A DNA stretch of 64,000 nucleotides from Bosea sp. (in: a-proteobacteria) (GTDB lineage: Bacteria > Pseudomonadota > Alphaproteobacteria > Rhizobiales > Beijerinckiaceae): NCBI GenBank assembly GCA_023910605.1, contig JAAVVV010000001.1:2904698-2968697 (forward strand), written 5' to 3'. This document shows, piece by piece, positions 36,198 through 46,024 of the stretch. Position numbers and translations under genes: made by a program. Within the stretch, counting starts at the first letter, position 1. Every line of letters starts with the position of its first letter. A model generated the notes under the pieces. The model had not been told where the DNA came from and searched no databases. It saw nothing but the letters and a program-made list of their open reading frames with translations.

Positions 36198-37022
36198 CTA
36201 GGATGACCGAGCGATGGGGTAGTCAAGCCCGGCCGGCGAGAGCGTGAACACCTCGACGCCGTTGTCCGTCACACCGACGGTGTGCTCGAACTGGGCGGAG
36301 AGCGACCGGTCGCGCGTCACGGCCGTCCAGCCGTCGCCAAGCACCTTCACATGCGCCTTGCCAAGGTTGATCATCGGCTCGATCGTGAACAGCATGCCCG
36401 GCTCCATGCGCGGGCCTTCGCCGCGCACGCCATAGTGAAGGATGTTGGGCGCGTCATGAAAGAGCTGGCCTAGTCCGTGCCCGCAGAAATCTCGCACCAC
36501 CGAGCACCGCTCGCCCTCCGCATAACTCTGGATGGCGTGGCCGATATCCCCCATGTGGCCGCCCGGGCGCACCGCAGCGATGCCGCGCCGCAGGCTCTCA
36601 TAGGTGATCTCGCAGAGCCGCTCGGCCTTGCGCGCAAGCTGGCCGACGCCATACATCCGGCTGGCGTCGCCATGCCAGCCCGCCACGATGAGCGTGTAGT
36701 CGATGTTGATGATGTCGCCCTCGCGCAGCGGCTTGTCCTCGGGCATGCCATGGCAGACGACATGGTTGATCGAGGTGCAGCTCGAATGGCGGTAGCCGCG
36801 ATAGTTGAGCGTGGCCGGGTAGGCGCCATGATCCATGGCGAATTCGAAGAGCAGCCTGTCGAGGCGGACCGTTGTCACGCCCGGCCGCACATGGGCGGCG
36901 ATCATGTCGAGCCCTTCCGCGACCAGCCGGCCAGCCACCCGCATCGCCGCAAAGGCCTCGGGTCCGTGCTGCTTGATCTCGTTGGTGCGCCGGCGCGCGA
37001 GGGTAGCGTCAGTGCTGGACAT
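36198..37022 (-). CDS. map: Methionine aminopeptidase, type I
   Basis: The enzyme removes N-terminal Met from nascent proteins. The 274-residue length and the five metal ligands fit type I: D in [20 protein letters not shown] (two Asp), H in [14 protein letters not shown], and two Glu in FTIEPMIN and AQFEHTV. The segment [16 protein letters not shown] is the substrate-site signature. The start ATG 37022 lies 147 bp from the divergent FkbM gene. Confidence 0.95.
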   Translation of the reverse strand: MSSTDATLARRRTNEIKQHGPEAFAAMRVAGRLVAEGLDMIAAHVRPGVTTVRLDRLLFEFAMDHGAYPATLNYRGYRHSSCTSINHVVCHGMPEDKPLREGDIINIDYTLIVAGWHGDASRMYGVGQLARKAERLCEITYESLRRGIAAVRPGGHMGDIGHAIQSYAEGERCSVVRDFCGHGLGQLFHDAPNILHYGVRGEGPRMEPGMLFTIEPMINLGKAHVKVLGDGWTAVTRDRSLSAQFEHTVGVTDNGVEVFTLSPAGLDYPIARSS

Positions 37023-37168
37023 GGCTCGGATCGCTCGGGCTTGACGCGATGGGTCTTAAACTATGCGAGCAAGCCTGTCACGCAAGGGATGCCCCCGCGA
37101 AAGGCGCGTTGCAGCGGCGCAGGCGTCCGCCCCTTTGCCTCGCGCGCTTCCGGTGGTAAGCCCCCGCC

Positions 37169-38017
37169 ATGCCGAACCAACCGCAGACCGAGACGCCGCC
37201 CTTCGGCGCATTTGAACCACGCGGCTTCGTGGCCTGGGCGATCGAGCGGACCCGCGCCAGCTCAAGGTCCTGGGCCAGCCGCCGCATGGCCTTCCTGTTG
37301 CGCCGCCTCGCCATCCGCTCGCTCAGCGGCGCGCCGGTGGACACAACGACGCTCGGCGCGCGCATGCGCATCCAGCCGCAGAGCAATGTCTGCGAGAAGC
37401 GGGTGCTGTTCATGCCGCAATTCTTCGACACCGATGAACTGGCGATCCTCAGCGCCCACATCACCGAAGGCTACCGCTTCATCGACATCGGCGCGAATGT
37501 CGGTGCCTATTCCCTGTTCGTGGCTGCCCGGGCCGGCAATGCGGCGCGCATCCTTGCGGTGGAGCCGCAGCCGCAGGTCTTCGCACGGCTCGCCTTCAAC
37601 ATCGCGCTCAATCCCTTCGGCACCGTCAAGGCCGTGGCCTGCGCCGTGGCGGACAAGGCTGGCGAGCTCACCCTGTTTCTCGATGCCCGCAACGAGGGCG
37701 AGTCGAGCATGCGGATGCTGCGCTCCACCGGGGCCGGCTCGGTCAAGGTTCCGGCCGTGCCGCTGGCGGACCTGCTGCGCTCCGAGGGCTTCGAGCAAGT
37801 CGATGGCATGAAGATCGACGTCGAGGGCGCCGAGGATCTGATCCTCGAGCCCTTTCTCTCTGCGGCGAACAGCGCTCTGTGGCCGCGCCTGCTCATCATC
37901 GAGGATTCCACCTCCAAATGGAATGTCGACCTGAGGCCCCTGCTCGAGCGCGCCGGTTATCGCCTTGTCCGGCAGACCCGGCTCAACTTCGTCTTCGAAC
38001 TGTCAGCCGGCGCCTGA
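37169..38017 (+). CDS. FkbM-family methyltransferase
   Basis: The 282-residue protein has the SAM-binding motif FIDIGANVGAYSLFVAARAG near residue 108 and the FkbM-type GMKIDVEGAEDLILEPF segment near residue 213. Family members O-methylate sugars or other small molecules, and the acceptor is unknown. It is followed 21 bp later by a CinA-like gene, but there is no obvious functional link. Confidence 0.85.
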   Translation: MPNQPQTETPPFGAFEPRGFVAWAIERTRASSRSWASRRMAFLLRRLAIRSLSGAPVDTTTLGARMRIQPQSNVCEKRVLFMPQFFDTDELAILSAHITEGYRFIDIGANVGAYSLFVAARAGNAARILAVEPQPQVFARLAFNIALNPFGTVKAVACAVADKAGELTLFLDARNEGESSMRMLRSTGAGSVKVPAVPLADLLRSEGFEQVDGMKIDVEGAEDLILEPFLSAANSALWPRLLIIEDSTSKWNVDLRPLLERAGYRLVRQTRLNFVFELSAGA

Positions 38018-38038
38018 GCCGCACAGCGAGCCCTTGTC

Positions 38039-38776
38039 ATGCCCCCCACCATCATCACCGCGGCCCTGCTCATCATCGGCGACGAGATCCTGTCAGGCCG
38101 CACCAAGGACAGGAACATCGGCTACATCGCCGAATACATGACCAATATCGGCATCGACCTGCGCGAGGTGCGCGTGGTGCCCGACGAGGAAGCCGGGATC
38201 GTGGCGGCGCTCAACGCCTTGCGGCACCGGTACAGCTACGTCTTCACCACGGGCGGCATCGGCCCCACCCATGACGACATCACGGCCGACTGCGTGGCCA
38301 AGGCCTTTGGACTGCCCATCGACGTGGATCCGCGCGCCGTGGCGGTGATGCGCGAGCGCTTCAAGCCAGAGGAGCTGAACGAGGCGCGTCTTCGTATGGC
38401 GCGCATGCCCGAGGGCGCCGAACTGGTCCACAACAGCTACAACAAGGTGCCGGGTTTCCGCATTGGCAATGTCATCGTCATGGCGGGCGTCCCGGTCATC
38501 ATGCAGGCCATGCTTGATGCCGTCGCGCCCACGCTCCAGACCGGCGTGAAGCTTCTTTCGGAAAGCGTCCGCGCCGACATGAAGGAGGGCGATCTTGGCG
38601 AGCCGCTGCGCGCCGTCGCCAAGGCGCATCCCGATGCCATGATCGGCTCCTATCCCTTCTGGGACGAGAACGGCCAGCCCAACACCAACCTGATCGTGCG
38701 CTCGCGCGATCCAGCGGCGCTGGCGGCTGGAATGGAGGCCGTCAGGGCCATGCTCGCCGGATTGCACGCGCGCTGA
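38039..38776 (+). CDS. CinA/MoaB-type molybdopterin-binding-fold protein
   Basis: The 245-residue protein contains the MoCF_biosynth domain of CinA. Motifs are IIGDEILSGRTKDRN near residue 12, FTTGGIGPTHDDITAD near residue 70, and PGFRIGNVIVMAGVP. It lacks the C-terminal pyridine-nucleotide deamidase domain of full CinA, so it is a stand-alone N-terminal form. Such proteins are annotated as competence/damage-inducible or ADP-ribose pyrophosphatase-like; the activity here is not certain. Confidence 0.85.
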   Translation: MPPTIITAALLIIGDEILSGRTKDRNIGYIAEYMTNIGIDLREVRVVPDEEAGIVAALNALRHRYSYVFTTGGIGPTHDDITADCVAKAFGLPIDVDPRAVAVMRERFKPEELNEARLRMARMPEGAELVHNSYNKVPGFRIGNVIVMAGVPVIMQAMLDAVAPTLQTGVKLLSESVRADMKEGDLGEPLRAVAKAHPDAMIGSYPFWDENGQPNTNLIVRSRDPAALAAGMEAVRAMLAGLHAR

Positions 38777-38818
38777 AACGGTCGGTTGACAGGCTTGTGA
38801 GCGGCCGGCCCCTTCCAC

Positions 38819-40210
38819 ATGCTGCGCCATAAGCCGAAGCTTGATTCCATGCCGCTGCGTGACATGCCGTTTGGTTCATCGACCCTGCCTCTGACCCGAC
38901 GGGGCATGATCGGCGCGGGCCTGGGCGCCGCAGCCCTTCTGGGCATGCCGCGCCGCCTCTTCGCGGCGCAAAGCGACGTGCTGATCGTCGGAGCGGGCGC
39001 AGCCGGCCTCAGCGCCGCACGCGAATGCGCCGCCCTGGGCCTCAGCTTCACGATCGTCGAGGCTCGCGACCGCATCGGCGGACGCGCCTTCACCGACAAC
39101 AGCCTCGGCGCGCCCTTCGATGCCGGAGCGGAGATCGTCCATTTCGCCCATGCCAACCCCTGGGTCGAGATCGCCGCAAGCCTTGGCGTCGAACTCGACA
39201 CCTCGGGCGGACGCTTGGGCGGCTGGCAGGTCTTCGATCGCGGCCGGCCGCTCGGCGTCCTCGATCGCAGCCGGCGCTGGCAGGTCTTCCGCGCCATGGA
39301 AGCGCGGCTGGAAGCGGTGCAGGCGGCCGGACGCGACATGTCCCTGGCTGAGGCGGTGGCCGAGTTCGAGCCCGAGGCGCGCGCCATCGCCCGCTCCGGC
39401 CTGCTGCTCGTGCTGGGGGAGGATGGCGCGCGCATCTCCGTGCTCGACAACCAGCGGCTCTGGACCGGCCCCGATTACGTCACGCGCCATGGCTATGGCG
39501 CGCTGGTGGCCGCCTATGGCGCCGGCCTGCCCGTATCCTTGTCGACCCCGGTGACGCGCATCGCCTGGGGCGATGGCGGCATCGAGGCGCAGACCCCGGC
39601 CGGACTCTTGCGGGCCCACGCGGCCATCGTCACCGCTCCGGTCGGCGTGCTGGCGGCCGGCGGCATCAGCTTCACCCCGGACCTTCCCGGCAGCCATCGC
39701 GACGCTCTGGGCGGCATCGGCATGGGCGCGCTGACCAAGATCGCGCTGCGCCTGGGCCCCGGGCGCTTCGGCCTCTCCGATTCGACCACGCTGATGGAGG
39801 CCGGCAAGCCCGAGGCGATGACCATGATCGAGATGTTCCCGTCAGGCCGTCCCCTCGCGATCGCGATCTGCGGGGGCGATTTCGCGCGTGATCTGGCGTC
39901 GGGCGGAGAAGCCGCGGCGGTCGCGGAGATAACCGGCATGATCGGCGCGATGCTTGGCGCGCAAGCCAGAGCGGCGGTCACGGGCGGCCGCCTGCATTCC
40001 TGGTGGGCGGATCCGCTGTCGCGCGGGGCGTATTCGGTATGCCGCCCCGGCGCAAGCGCGGCGCGGTCCGCTCTCGCCGCCCCCATCGCCGACAGGCTCT
40101 GGTTCGCAGGCGAAGCCACGTCTGAGGGCGGCTCGATGACTGTGGGCGGCGCCACCTTGTCGGCGCGGAGGGCCGTGCGCGCCTGCGCAAGCCTGCTGAG
40201 GCCGCGCTGA
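38819..40210 (+). CDS. Flavin-dependent amine oxidase with Tat-type signal
   Basis: The protein (up to 463 residues) is an NAD(P)/FAD amine oxidase. The FAD motif is VLIVGAGAAGLSAARECA, followed by FTIVEARDRIGGRAF, and the C-terminal FAD-binding end is RLWFAGEATSEGGSMTVGGA. The N-terminus contains LTRRGMIGAGLGAAALL, a twin-arginine signal, so folded export to the periplasm is likely. ATG 38849 would give a more usual Tat peptide than ATG 38819. The substrate may be a monoamine or amino acid. It converges on an AraC regulator only 4 bp away. Confidence 0.82.
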   Translation: MLRHKPKLDSMPLRDMPFGSSTLPLTRRGMIGAGLGAAALLGMPRRLFAAQSDVLIVGAGAAGLSAARECAALGLSFTIVEARDRIGGRAFTDNSLGAPFDAGAEIVHFAHANPWVEIAASLGVELDTSGGRLGGWQVFDRGRPLGVLDRSRRWQVFRAMEARLEAVQAAGRDMSLAEAVAEFEPEARAIARSGLLLVLGEDGARISVLDNQRLWTGPDYVTRHGYGALVAAYGAGLPVSLSTPVTRIAWGDGGIEAQTPAGLLRAHAAIVTAPVGVLAAGGISFTPDLPGSHRDALGGIGMGALTKIALRLGPGRFGLSDSTTLMEAGKPEAMTMIEMFPSGRPLAIAICGGDFARDLASGGEAAAVAEITGMIGAMLGAQARAAVTGGRLHSWWADPLSRGAYSVCRPGASAARSALAAPIADRLWFAGEATSEGGSMTVGGATLSARRAVRACASLLRPR

Positions 40211-40213
40211 GCC

Positions 40214-41215
40214 TCAGCCCATCCGGGTGCGGCGGTAGGTTTCCGGATCGGTTCCGAAGAAGCGCTCGAAGGCGAGCATCAGCGCCCGGCTGTCGTCCAC
40301 CCCATGCTCGAGCGCCACTTCTCCGATGCGTCGCTGGCGCGAGGCCGGATCGCGCAGCGAGCGGCCGATATGGCCAAGCCTGATCTTGAGCAACTCCACG
40401 TCGAAGGAGCTGTTCGTTTCGGCGAAGCTGGTCTCGATCACGCTCGGCTCGATCCCGATCCATCCGGCTACATCGACCTCGGTGATCGTCGCGTCCTGGT
40501 AGTGGCGCTCCATCAGCGCGCGCACCGCCTTGCGGATGCTGTCGTAGTCGAGGCGCACGGCAGCCGGCAGCCTGCCCGCGAGCGGATAGGCCAGGCACAG
40601 CTCGAACAACTCGATGACCTGCCGCGAGGCGAGATGCGCCTCGGATGTCGAAAGCCCGTCAGGAATGGTGCGCAGGCCGAAGATGTAGCTGCGGAGCAGC
40701 TTGAAGGCCGGGCTCTCGGTTGCGAGCAGGCCAGGGCCGGCCTGGGCCCGGAGCCGACGCAGCAGCACTGTGTCCCTCTCCTCGAGCAGCGCTTCGGCCA
40801 GCTTGACCCCCACGAAATTGCACCGCTGCGCCACGTCCACGTCATTGGGAAGGGCAGCCCGGAGGATGACCGCATGTCCGTTGCCTAACGCGGCGTTGGC
40901 GCCGCACTGGCTGGCCCTCATCGAGCCGGAGAACGGGATCGTGAGCGTGATGTCGTTGCCGTCGCCCAGGTGGCGGTCATGGCGCACCATGCTGACGGTG
41001 GTGGCCGAGCTCCAGTTGAGGTAAATGCCGTCGAGGTCCATCATGTCGAGCGACACCCCGGCCTGCCCCGTCCCTCCCAGGCGCATGTCCATGCTGACGA
41101 GGGACGGGCCGATGCCATGTTGCAGGCTGGCCCAGTCGATCCACCCGGCCGACAAGGCTTTCTCGGCCACGTCCCTAACGCGGAAATGCCGGATGATGCC
41201 TTTCCTGTCATGCAT
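40214..41215 (-). CDS. AraC-family transcriptional regulator
   Basis: The 333-residue protein has a C-terminal AraC-type DNA-binding region: ITEVDVAGWIGIEPSVIETS for the first helix-turn-helix, and IGEVALEHGVDDSRALMLAFERFFGTDPETYRR for the second. The N-terminal part resembles the AraC-binding-like domain of regulators such as AdpA/OruR types and may sense a ligand. It may regulate the convergent amine oxidase. Its upstream region contains an inverted repeat GCGAG-TG-CTCGC at 41330-41341. Confidence 0.82.
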   Translation of the reverse strand: MHDRKGIIRHFRVRDVAEKALSAGWIDWASLQHGIGPSLVSMDMRLGGTGQAGVSLDMMDLDGIYLNWSSATTVSMVRHDRHLGDGNDITLTIPFSGSMRASQCGANAALGNGHAVILRAALPNDVDVAQRCNFVGVKLAEALLEERDTVLLRRLRAQAGPGLLATESPAFKLLRSYIFGLRTIPDGLSTSEAHLASRQVIELFELCLAYPLAGRLPAAVRLDYDSIRKAVRALMERHYQDATITEVDVAGWIGIEPSVIETSFAETNSSFDVELLKIRLGHIGRSLRDPASRQRRIGEVALEHGVDDSRALMLAFERFFGTDPETYRRTRMG

Positions 41216-41506
41216 AGTGGTGCCCCTCAGACAGACGTGCCGACCAACGTCGCTTCAAAGGCCGATGCCCTGTGCGATCGCGTGTCGCCACGCCAAGTTC
41301 GTTCGCGTGTTATTTGACATATGAAACGCGCGAGTGCTCGCAAAAAGTGTGTAAAATACGGCCAAGTCGGCTGATTTCAGCGATTGATCAGTGAAATTGA
41401 TATCAAAGCAACTTTATGCGGAAAATCTGGGCCGTCTCGGCGCTGCGGGTGCGCGACCGTGCAAACCATTGATCTTCTGGCGGGACGAAACCATGGCGCG
41501 GGCATC

Positions 41507-42364
41507 ATGAACACACTTCAGCGCCGCATTCTGGTCTTCGATTCGGGCCTTGGCGGCCTCACTGTCTTTGCCGAAGTCGCCAGGCTGCGGCCCGATGCGG
41601 CCTTCATCTATGTGGCCGACGACGCGGCCTTTCCCTACGGCGCATGGCCCGAGGACGCGCTGGTGGAGCGCATCGTTGCGCTGATGGCGGCGCTTGTGGG
41701 CGAGCACCGGCCCGATTGCGTGGTGCTGGCCTGCAACACGGCCTCCACCCTTGCCCTGCCTGCCTTGCGCGCGCGCTTCGACCTGCCCTTCATCGGCACG
41801 GTTCCGGCCGTGAAGCCGGCGGCGCAGATCTCCGTCTCTCGGATGATCACCGTCCTTGCCACCCCCGGCACCGTCTCGCGCGACTACACCCGCAGCCTGA
41901 TCGCGCGCTTCGCCGGCGATTGCGAGGTCACGCTGGTCGGATCAGCGCGCCTCGCCGGCATGGCGGAAGCGCAACTGCGGGGTGAGGTGGTTTCCGACGC
42001 GGACATCCTTGCTGAGATAGCGCCCTGCTTCGTCACGCATGAGAGGCAGGGCGGCAGCGAGAGCGTGAGCGACGAGAGCGGGCGCTTCCGGCGCACCGAT
42101 GTCATAACGCTCTCATGCACACATTATCCCCTGCTGCTCGATCGCTTCATCTGCCTCGCGCCCTGGCCCGTGCAGTGGATCGACCCCGCCCCCGCCATCG
42201 CCAGACGGGTGGTGGAGGTGCTGGGGAGCGCGCCCGATGCGGCTTCTCCCGGCGGGGCGCGCGCCAGCTTCACCGCAGGAAAGTCCCCCGCGGCGCTTGG
42301 CGCCGTGCTGGAACACTTCGGCATCGGCGCGATGCTGCCGCCCACCCGCTTCCCTGCGCGATAG
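41507..42364 (+). CDS. murI: Glutamate racemase
   Basis: MurI supplies D-glutamate for peptidoglycan. The 285-residue protein has the DSGLGGLTV motif near the N-terminus and both catalytic cysteines, in VLACNTASTLALPAL and TLSCTHYPLLLD. ATG 41507 places the first motif at residue 12 as usual. An insertion (ERQGGSESVSDESGRFRR) before the second Cys is longer than in E. coli MurI. Confidence 0.92.
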   Translation: MNTLQRRILVFDSGLGGLTVFAEVARLRPDAAFIYVADDAAFPYGAWPEDALVERIVALMAALVGEHRPDCVVLACNTASTLALPALRARFDLPFIGTVPAVKPAAQISVSRMITVLATPGTVSRDYTRSLIARFAGDCEVTLVGSARLAGMAEAQLRGEVVSDADILAEIAPCFVTHERQGGSESVSDESGRFRRTDVITLSCTHYPLLLDRFICLAPWPVQWIDPAPAIARRVVEVLGSAPDAASPGGARASFTAGKSPAALGAVLEHFGIGAMLPPTRFPAR

Positions 42365-42427
42365 CCATCGCGCGGCGCGATCATGCGTTGACATGGCTGC
42401 GCTTTCATGGCTTTAAGCAGCCCGTCG

Positions 42428-42458
42428 CGCGGGTCAGCAATGGCCCGCGTGGCTTTTT
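42428..42458 (+). terminator. Rho-independent terminator after murI
   Basis: Stem CGCGGG/CCCGCG with a 10-base loop is followed within a few bases by CTTTTTC. It lies about 64 bp after the murI stop and separates it from rpsD. Confidence 0.6.
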
Positions 42459-42577
42459 CCGCACCCGTGAACCGGCTGAGACCAGCCTGGTTCTGTCGCC
42501 CGCTCCGGATCAAGGTCTGAAGCGCGGAACAGGAGGGCGCGGTCCTCACAACTCGCATCCAAGAGGACACGCGATAC

Positions 42578-43195
42578 ATGTCAAAGCGCCACGCCGCAAA
42601 ATACAAGCTCGACCGCCGCATGGGCCAGAACATCTGGGGCCGCCCGAAGTCCCCGGTGAACCGCCGCGAATATGGACCCGGCCAGCATGGCCAGCGCCGC
42701 AAGGGCAAGATGAGCGACTTTGGCACGCAGCTGCGCGCCAAGCAGAAGCTGAAGGGCTATTACGGCTCGATTTCCGAGCGCCAGTTCCGCGGCTATTATG
42801 CCGAGGCCGTGCGCATGAAGGGCGACTCAGGGGAGAACCTGATCGGTCTGCTCGAATGCCGCCTCGACGCGGTGGTCTATCGCGCGAAGTTCGTGCCGAC
42901 AGTCTTCGCAGCGCGCCAGTTCGTCAACCACGGCCACGTCACGGTCAATGGCCGCAAGGTCAACATCCCGAGCTACGCCGTGAAGCCGGGCGACGTCGTC
43001 GCCGTCAAGGAAGCCTCCAGGCAGATGCTGCTGGTGCTCGAGGCGGTCGGCCTCGCAGAGCGTGACGTGCCCGACTATCTGGAGACGGATCACAGCAAGA
43101 TGACATCGAAGATGGTGCGCGTGCCCCAGCTTTCGGATGTGCCCTACGCGGTGCAGATGGAGCCCAACCTCGTCGTCGAATTCTATTCGCGCTGA
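42578..43195 (+). CDS. rpsD: 30S ribosomal protein S4
   Basis: S4 nucleates 30S assembly. The 205-residue protein has the normal N-terminus [20 protein letters not shown]. An S4 RNA-binding domain begins near residue 94 ([28 protein letters not shown]) and the conserved C-terminus is [18 protein letters not shown]. It is a stand-alone gene, as usual in alphaproteobacteria, with its own terminator. Confidence 0.98.
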   Translation: MSKRHAAKYKLDRRMGQNIWGRPKSPVNRREYGPGQHGQRRKGKMSDFGTQLRAKQKLKGYYGSISERQFRGYYAEAVRMKGDSGENLIGLLECRLDAVVYRAKFVPTVFAARQFVNHGHVTVNGRKVNIPSYAVKPGDVVAVKEASRQMLLVLEAVGLAERDVPDYLETDHSKMTSKMVRVPQLSDVPYAVQMEPNLVVEFYSR

Positions 43196-43240
43196 GAGCG
43201 CTGCGGCCAGACGGCCGCTGCTCTCACCGTCCCGACATGC

Positions 43241-43267
43241 AAAAGCCGCCCTGAAGGGCGGCTTTTT
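43241..43267 (+). terminator. Rho-independent terminator after rpsD
   Basis: A perfect stem AGCCGCCC/GGGCGGCT with a short TGAA-type loop is followed by a T-run (CTTTTTC). A run of A on the 5' side makes it potentially bidirectional for the convergent Spy-like gene. Confidence 0.9.
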
Positions 43268-43293
43268 CGTTTGGTGTGGCGGTCTCCACGCCG

Positions 43294-43833
43294 TCAGTTG
43301 CGGCCGCCATGGCCATATCCGCGGCCTTCACCACGGCCCTCGCCATGCAAGCCCTGCCCTTGCTGGCCCCAGCCGGCGTTCGGCAGGCTGTTGCGCACGA
43401 TGCGCTTCTGGCCTTCGTCGAGAGTGGCCCAGAACGGCTTCACCAGCGTGGCCAGCTGCTGCATGTTGGCGGCCGCCTTGGCCGTGCGCTCAGCCATGAT
43501 GTCGAGCCGCTCGGGAATGTCGGCGCCGCGCATGGCGCCGCGCATGGTCTCGCGCATGGTCTGCCGCTCCGCCTGAAGGGTCTTCAGATGCGCTTCGAGC
43601 GGCGTCCAGAGCGCCTCCTGCTGCGTGTTGAGCTTGAGATCGGCCTTGAGCCGTTCGATCCGCTGTGTCATCCGCTCCTGCATCCGCGCAGCGCGGCGCT
43701 CCATGCGGTCCTGGCCGCGCTGCTCGGCGCGCGGCGCATCAGGCGCGCCTGCCCCGGGCGACGGCTGGGCATAGGCAGCGGCGCCGAGAAGAAGGGCTGC
43801 TGCGGCGGTGGCGGCGAGGGTCAGGCGTTTCAT
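43294..43833 (-). CDS. Spy/CpxP-like LTXXQ-motif periplasmic protein
   Basis: The 179-residue protein has a signal peptide (LTLAATAAAALLLGAAAYAQ). A helical region holds an LTXXQ-like sequence, LKLNTQQEALWTPLEAHLK, and the tail is Gly/His-rich (GQGLHGEGRGEGRGYGHGG) and could bind metal. Spy-type proteins are ATP-independent periplasmic chaperones induced by envelope stress; the role here is inferred from the family. It starts at ATG 43833 and diverges from the ATP12 gene. Confidence 0.75.
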   Translation of the reverse strand: MKRLTLAATAAAALLLGAAAYAQPSPGAGAPDAPRAEQRGQDRMERRAARMQERMTQRIERLKADLKLNTQQEALWTPLEAHLKTLQAERQTMRETMRGAMRGADIPERLDIMAERTAKAAANMQQLATLVKPFWATLDEGQKRIVRNSLPNAGWGQQGQGLHGEGRGEGRGYGHGGRN

Positions 43834-43975
43834 GGTCGGTCTCCGGGGCTGGTGGGCTGAAAGGTCTCGATGGCACCACTGTGAGGGGCGCGCCCTGTCG
43901 CGGCGATGGCCCGCGCATGACGGTTTTGTCATCTTTGCCGCTGACGCTGTCGGCAGGGCATGATAGCAAACCCCG

Positions 43976-44791
43976 ATGTCCACCGACGAGTTCCTCGGGC
44001 TCTTTGCCCCGCGCGAGCCGCACGAGCCGCGCGACCCGATGAAGGCCGCCCAGCAGTCGATGCGCGCTGGCCTGCCGCGCCGTTTCTACCAGACGGCCGG
44101 GCTTGAGCGCATGGCCGATGGCTGGCGTCTGGTCCTCGACGGCAAGCCGGCCCGCACGCCGGCCCGGCATCCGCTCATGGCCGCCAATGAGACAGTGGCA
44201 GCCGCGCTGGCGTCGGAATGGAACGCACAGGCGGAGCTGATCGACCCTGCCACCATGCCGCTGACGCGCCTCGTGAACGCCGCGCTCGATGGCGTGGCAG
44301 CGCAGGCCGGGGCCGTCCGTGCCGAGATCACCCGCTATGCCGGCACGGATCTGATCTGCTACCGCGCCGAGGCGCCGGCCGAATTGTCGGATGCACAGGC
44401 AGGGCTCTGGGATCCGCTTGTAGCCTGGGCGCGCGAGGCGCTGGGCGCTCCGCTGATGCTCGGCGCCGGCGTGGTCCATGTGCCGCAGCCGGAGCTGGCG
44501 CTCGAGCAGGTGGCGCGTGCCGTGGAGGCCGTGCCGGCTCCCCTGCCGCTGGCCGCGCTCAGCACCGTCACGACGCTCACCGGTTCCGCCATCATCGCGC
44601 TGGCGCTGGCCCATGGTCGCCTCGGCCCTGACGAGGGCTGGGGCGCCGCCCATGTCGACGAGGATCATCAGTCACGCGTCTGGGGCGTCGATGACGAGGC
44701 TACGGCCCGCATGGCGGCGCGGCGCCGCGATTACGACGCGGCCGCCCTCGTGCTGGACGCGACGCGGCGCGAAGAGGGACAGGGAGACTGA
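43976..44791 (+). CDS. ATP12-family F1-ATPase assembly chaperone
   Basis: The 271-residue protein matches the ATP12 family, which in mitochondria chaperones the F1 alpha subunit and is common in alphaproteobacteria. Typical segments are LPRRFYQTAGLERMADGWRL near the N-terminus, LVNAALDGV and the C-terminal HVDEDHQSRVWGVDDEA. It precedes the dipeptidase gene by 1 bp, so they may be coexpressed. Confidence 0.9.
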   Translation: MSTDEFLGLFAPREPHEPRDPMKAAQQSMRAGLPRRFYQTAGLERMADGWRLVLDGKPARTPARHPLMAANETVAAALASEWNAQAELIDPATMPLTRLVNAALDGVAAQAGAVRAEITRYAGTDLICYRAEAPAELSDAQAGLWDPLVAWAREALGAPLMLGAGVVHVPQPELALEQVARAVEAVPAPLPLAALSTVTTLTGSAIIALALAHGRLGPDEGWGAAHVDEDHQSRVWGVDDEATARMAARRRDYDAAALVLDATRREEGQGD

Positions 44792-44792
44792 C

Positions 44793-46013
44793 ATGGCGCT
44801 GGCGCGCGAAACCGGACGCAAGGACGCCGCTCACAAGCGCGCCATCGACCTGTTGAAGAAGGCCGCCCTGATCGACGGGCATAATGACCTTCCCTGGGTG
44901 GTGCGCAAGGCCGCCAAGGGCGACCTCGTCAGCTATGACCTGCGCAAGGTTCACCCCGAGACCGACACAGACATTCCGCGCCTCAAGGCAGGCATGGTCA
45001 ACGTGCAGGTGATGGCGGCCTTCTTGCCCACCGAAATTCCCAACCCTGCGACGGTGACCCTCGAGCAGATCGACCTCGTCCGCCGCATGGAGGCGCTTCA
45101 CGCCGATGTCTTCATGCCGATCCGCCGCGCCACCGACATCCCGGCCGCCAAGCGCAAGGGCAGGATCGGGACGCTGATCTCGGTCGAGGGCACGGTGGGC
45201 TGCGAGGGCTCGCTCGCGCCCATCCGCATGTGGCACCAGCTCGGCGTGCGCCTCGTCACCCTTTGCCACAACGGCTCCCTGCCCTGGGTGGACTCCGCGA
45301 CGGACAAGCCGAAGGCCCATGGGCTGTCCGGTTTCGGGCATGCCATGATCGCCGAACTCAACCGGCTCGGCATCATCATCGACCTGTCGCACGCCGCGCC
45401 CGCCTCCGCGCTGGCGGCGGTGCAGGCCAGCCGCGCGCCGGTGGTGCTGTCCCATTCCAACGCCCATGCGCTGTGCCCGCATCCGCGCAATGCGCCGGAC
45501 GAGGTGATCCGCGCGGTCGCCGCTTCGGGCGGCGTCATCATGGCGACCTTCGTGCCGTCCTTCATCAATCCCGAGCTCTGGGCCCGCATCGAGAGCGCCA
45601 AGCGCGCACACTGGCCCAATGCCGACCCCGCCCAGATCGCCGCGCTCGACGATCCGGCCAGTTTCGGCCCCCTGCCCGCCGCCACGCTCGCGCAGTTCTG
45701 CGACCATCTGGATTATCTGCTGAAGATCGCCGGGCCGGATCATGTCGGCATTGGCGGCGACTTCTATGGCGGCCCTCAGCCGATCGGGCTGGAGGACGCC
45801 TCGGTCTATCCCGCGCTCTTCGCCGAGCTTATCCGGCGCGGCCATGGCGAGCATATCCTTTCGCGCGTGGCGGGAGCCAATTTCCTGCGGGTGATGCGCA
45901 AGGTGGAGCGTGTGGGCCGCACCATCGCCAAGGAACTCCAGCCGGTGGTGAAGACGCGCATCCGCCGGGCAGCGCGGCGCCCTGCTGCAAGGGCTGCGGC
46001 CGGGACACGTTGA
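44793..46013 (+). CDS. M19-family membrane dipeptidase-like zinc peptidase
   Basis: The 406-residue enzyme has the renal-dipeptidase fold. The zinc motif HND is in LIDGHNDLPWVVRK, the bridging Glu in TLISVEGTVGC, His in IIDLSHAAP and VLSHSNAHALCPHPRN, and Asp in HVGIGGDFYGG. It should cleave dipeptides, possibly D-containing ones. No signal peptide is evident. ATG 44793 follows GGGAGA. The basic tail (RIRRAARRPAARAAAG) is unusual. Confidence 0.88.
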   Translation: MALARETGRKDAAHKRAIDLLKKAALIDGHNDLPWVVRKAAKGDLVSYDLRKVHPETDTDIPRLKAGMVNVQVMAAFLPTEIPNPATVTLEQIDLVRRMEALHADVFMPIRRATDIPAAKRKGRIGTLISVEGTVGCEGSLAPIRMWHQLGVRLVTLCHNGSLPWVDSATDKPKAHGLSGFGHAMIAELNRLGIIIDLSHAAPASALAAVQASRAPVVLSHSNAHALCPHPRNAPDEVIRAVAASGGVIMATFVPSFINPELWARIESAKRAHWPNADPAQIAALDDPASFGPLPAATLAQFCDHLDYLLKIAGPDHVGIGGDFYGGPQPIGLEDASVYPALFAELIRRGHGEHILSRVAGANFLRVMRKVERVGRTIAKELQPVVKTRIRRAARRPAARAAAGTR

Positions 46014-46024
46014 GAGCGGACGCC

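Noticed and set aside
41314..41336. TTGACA near 41314 considered as a murI promoter
   Set aside because: No -10 element stands at 16-18 bp; the next TAAAAT lies about 32 bp away.
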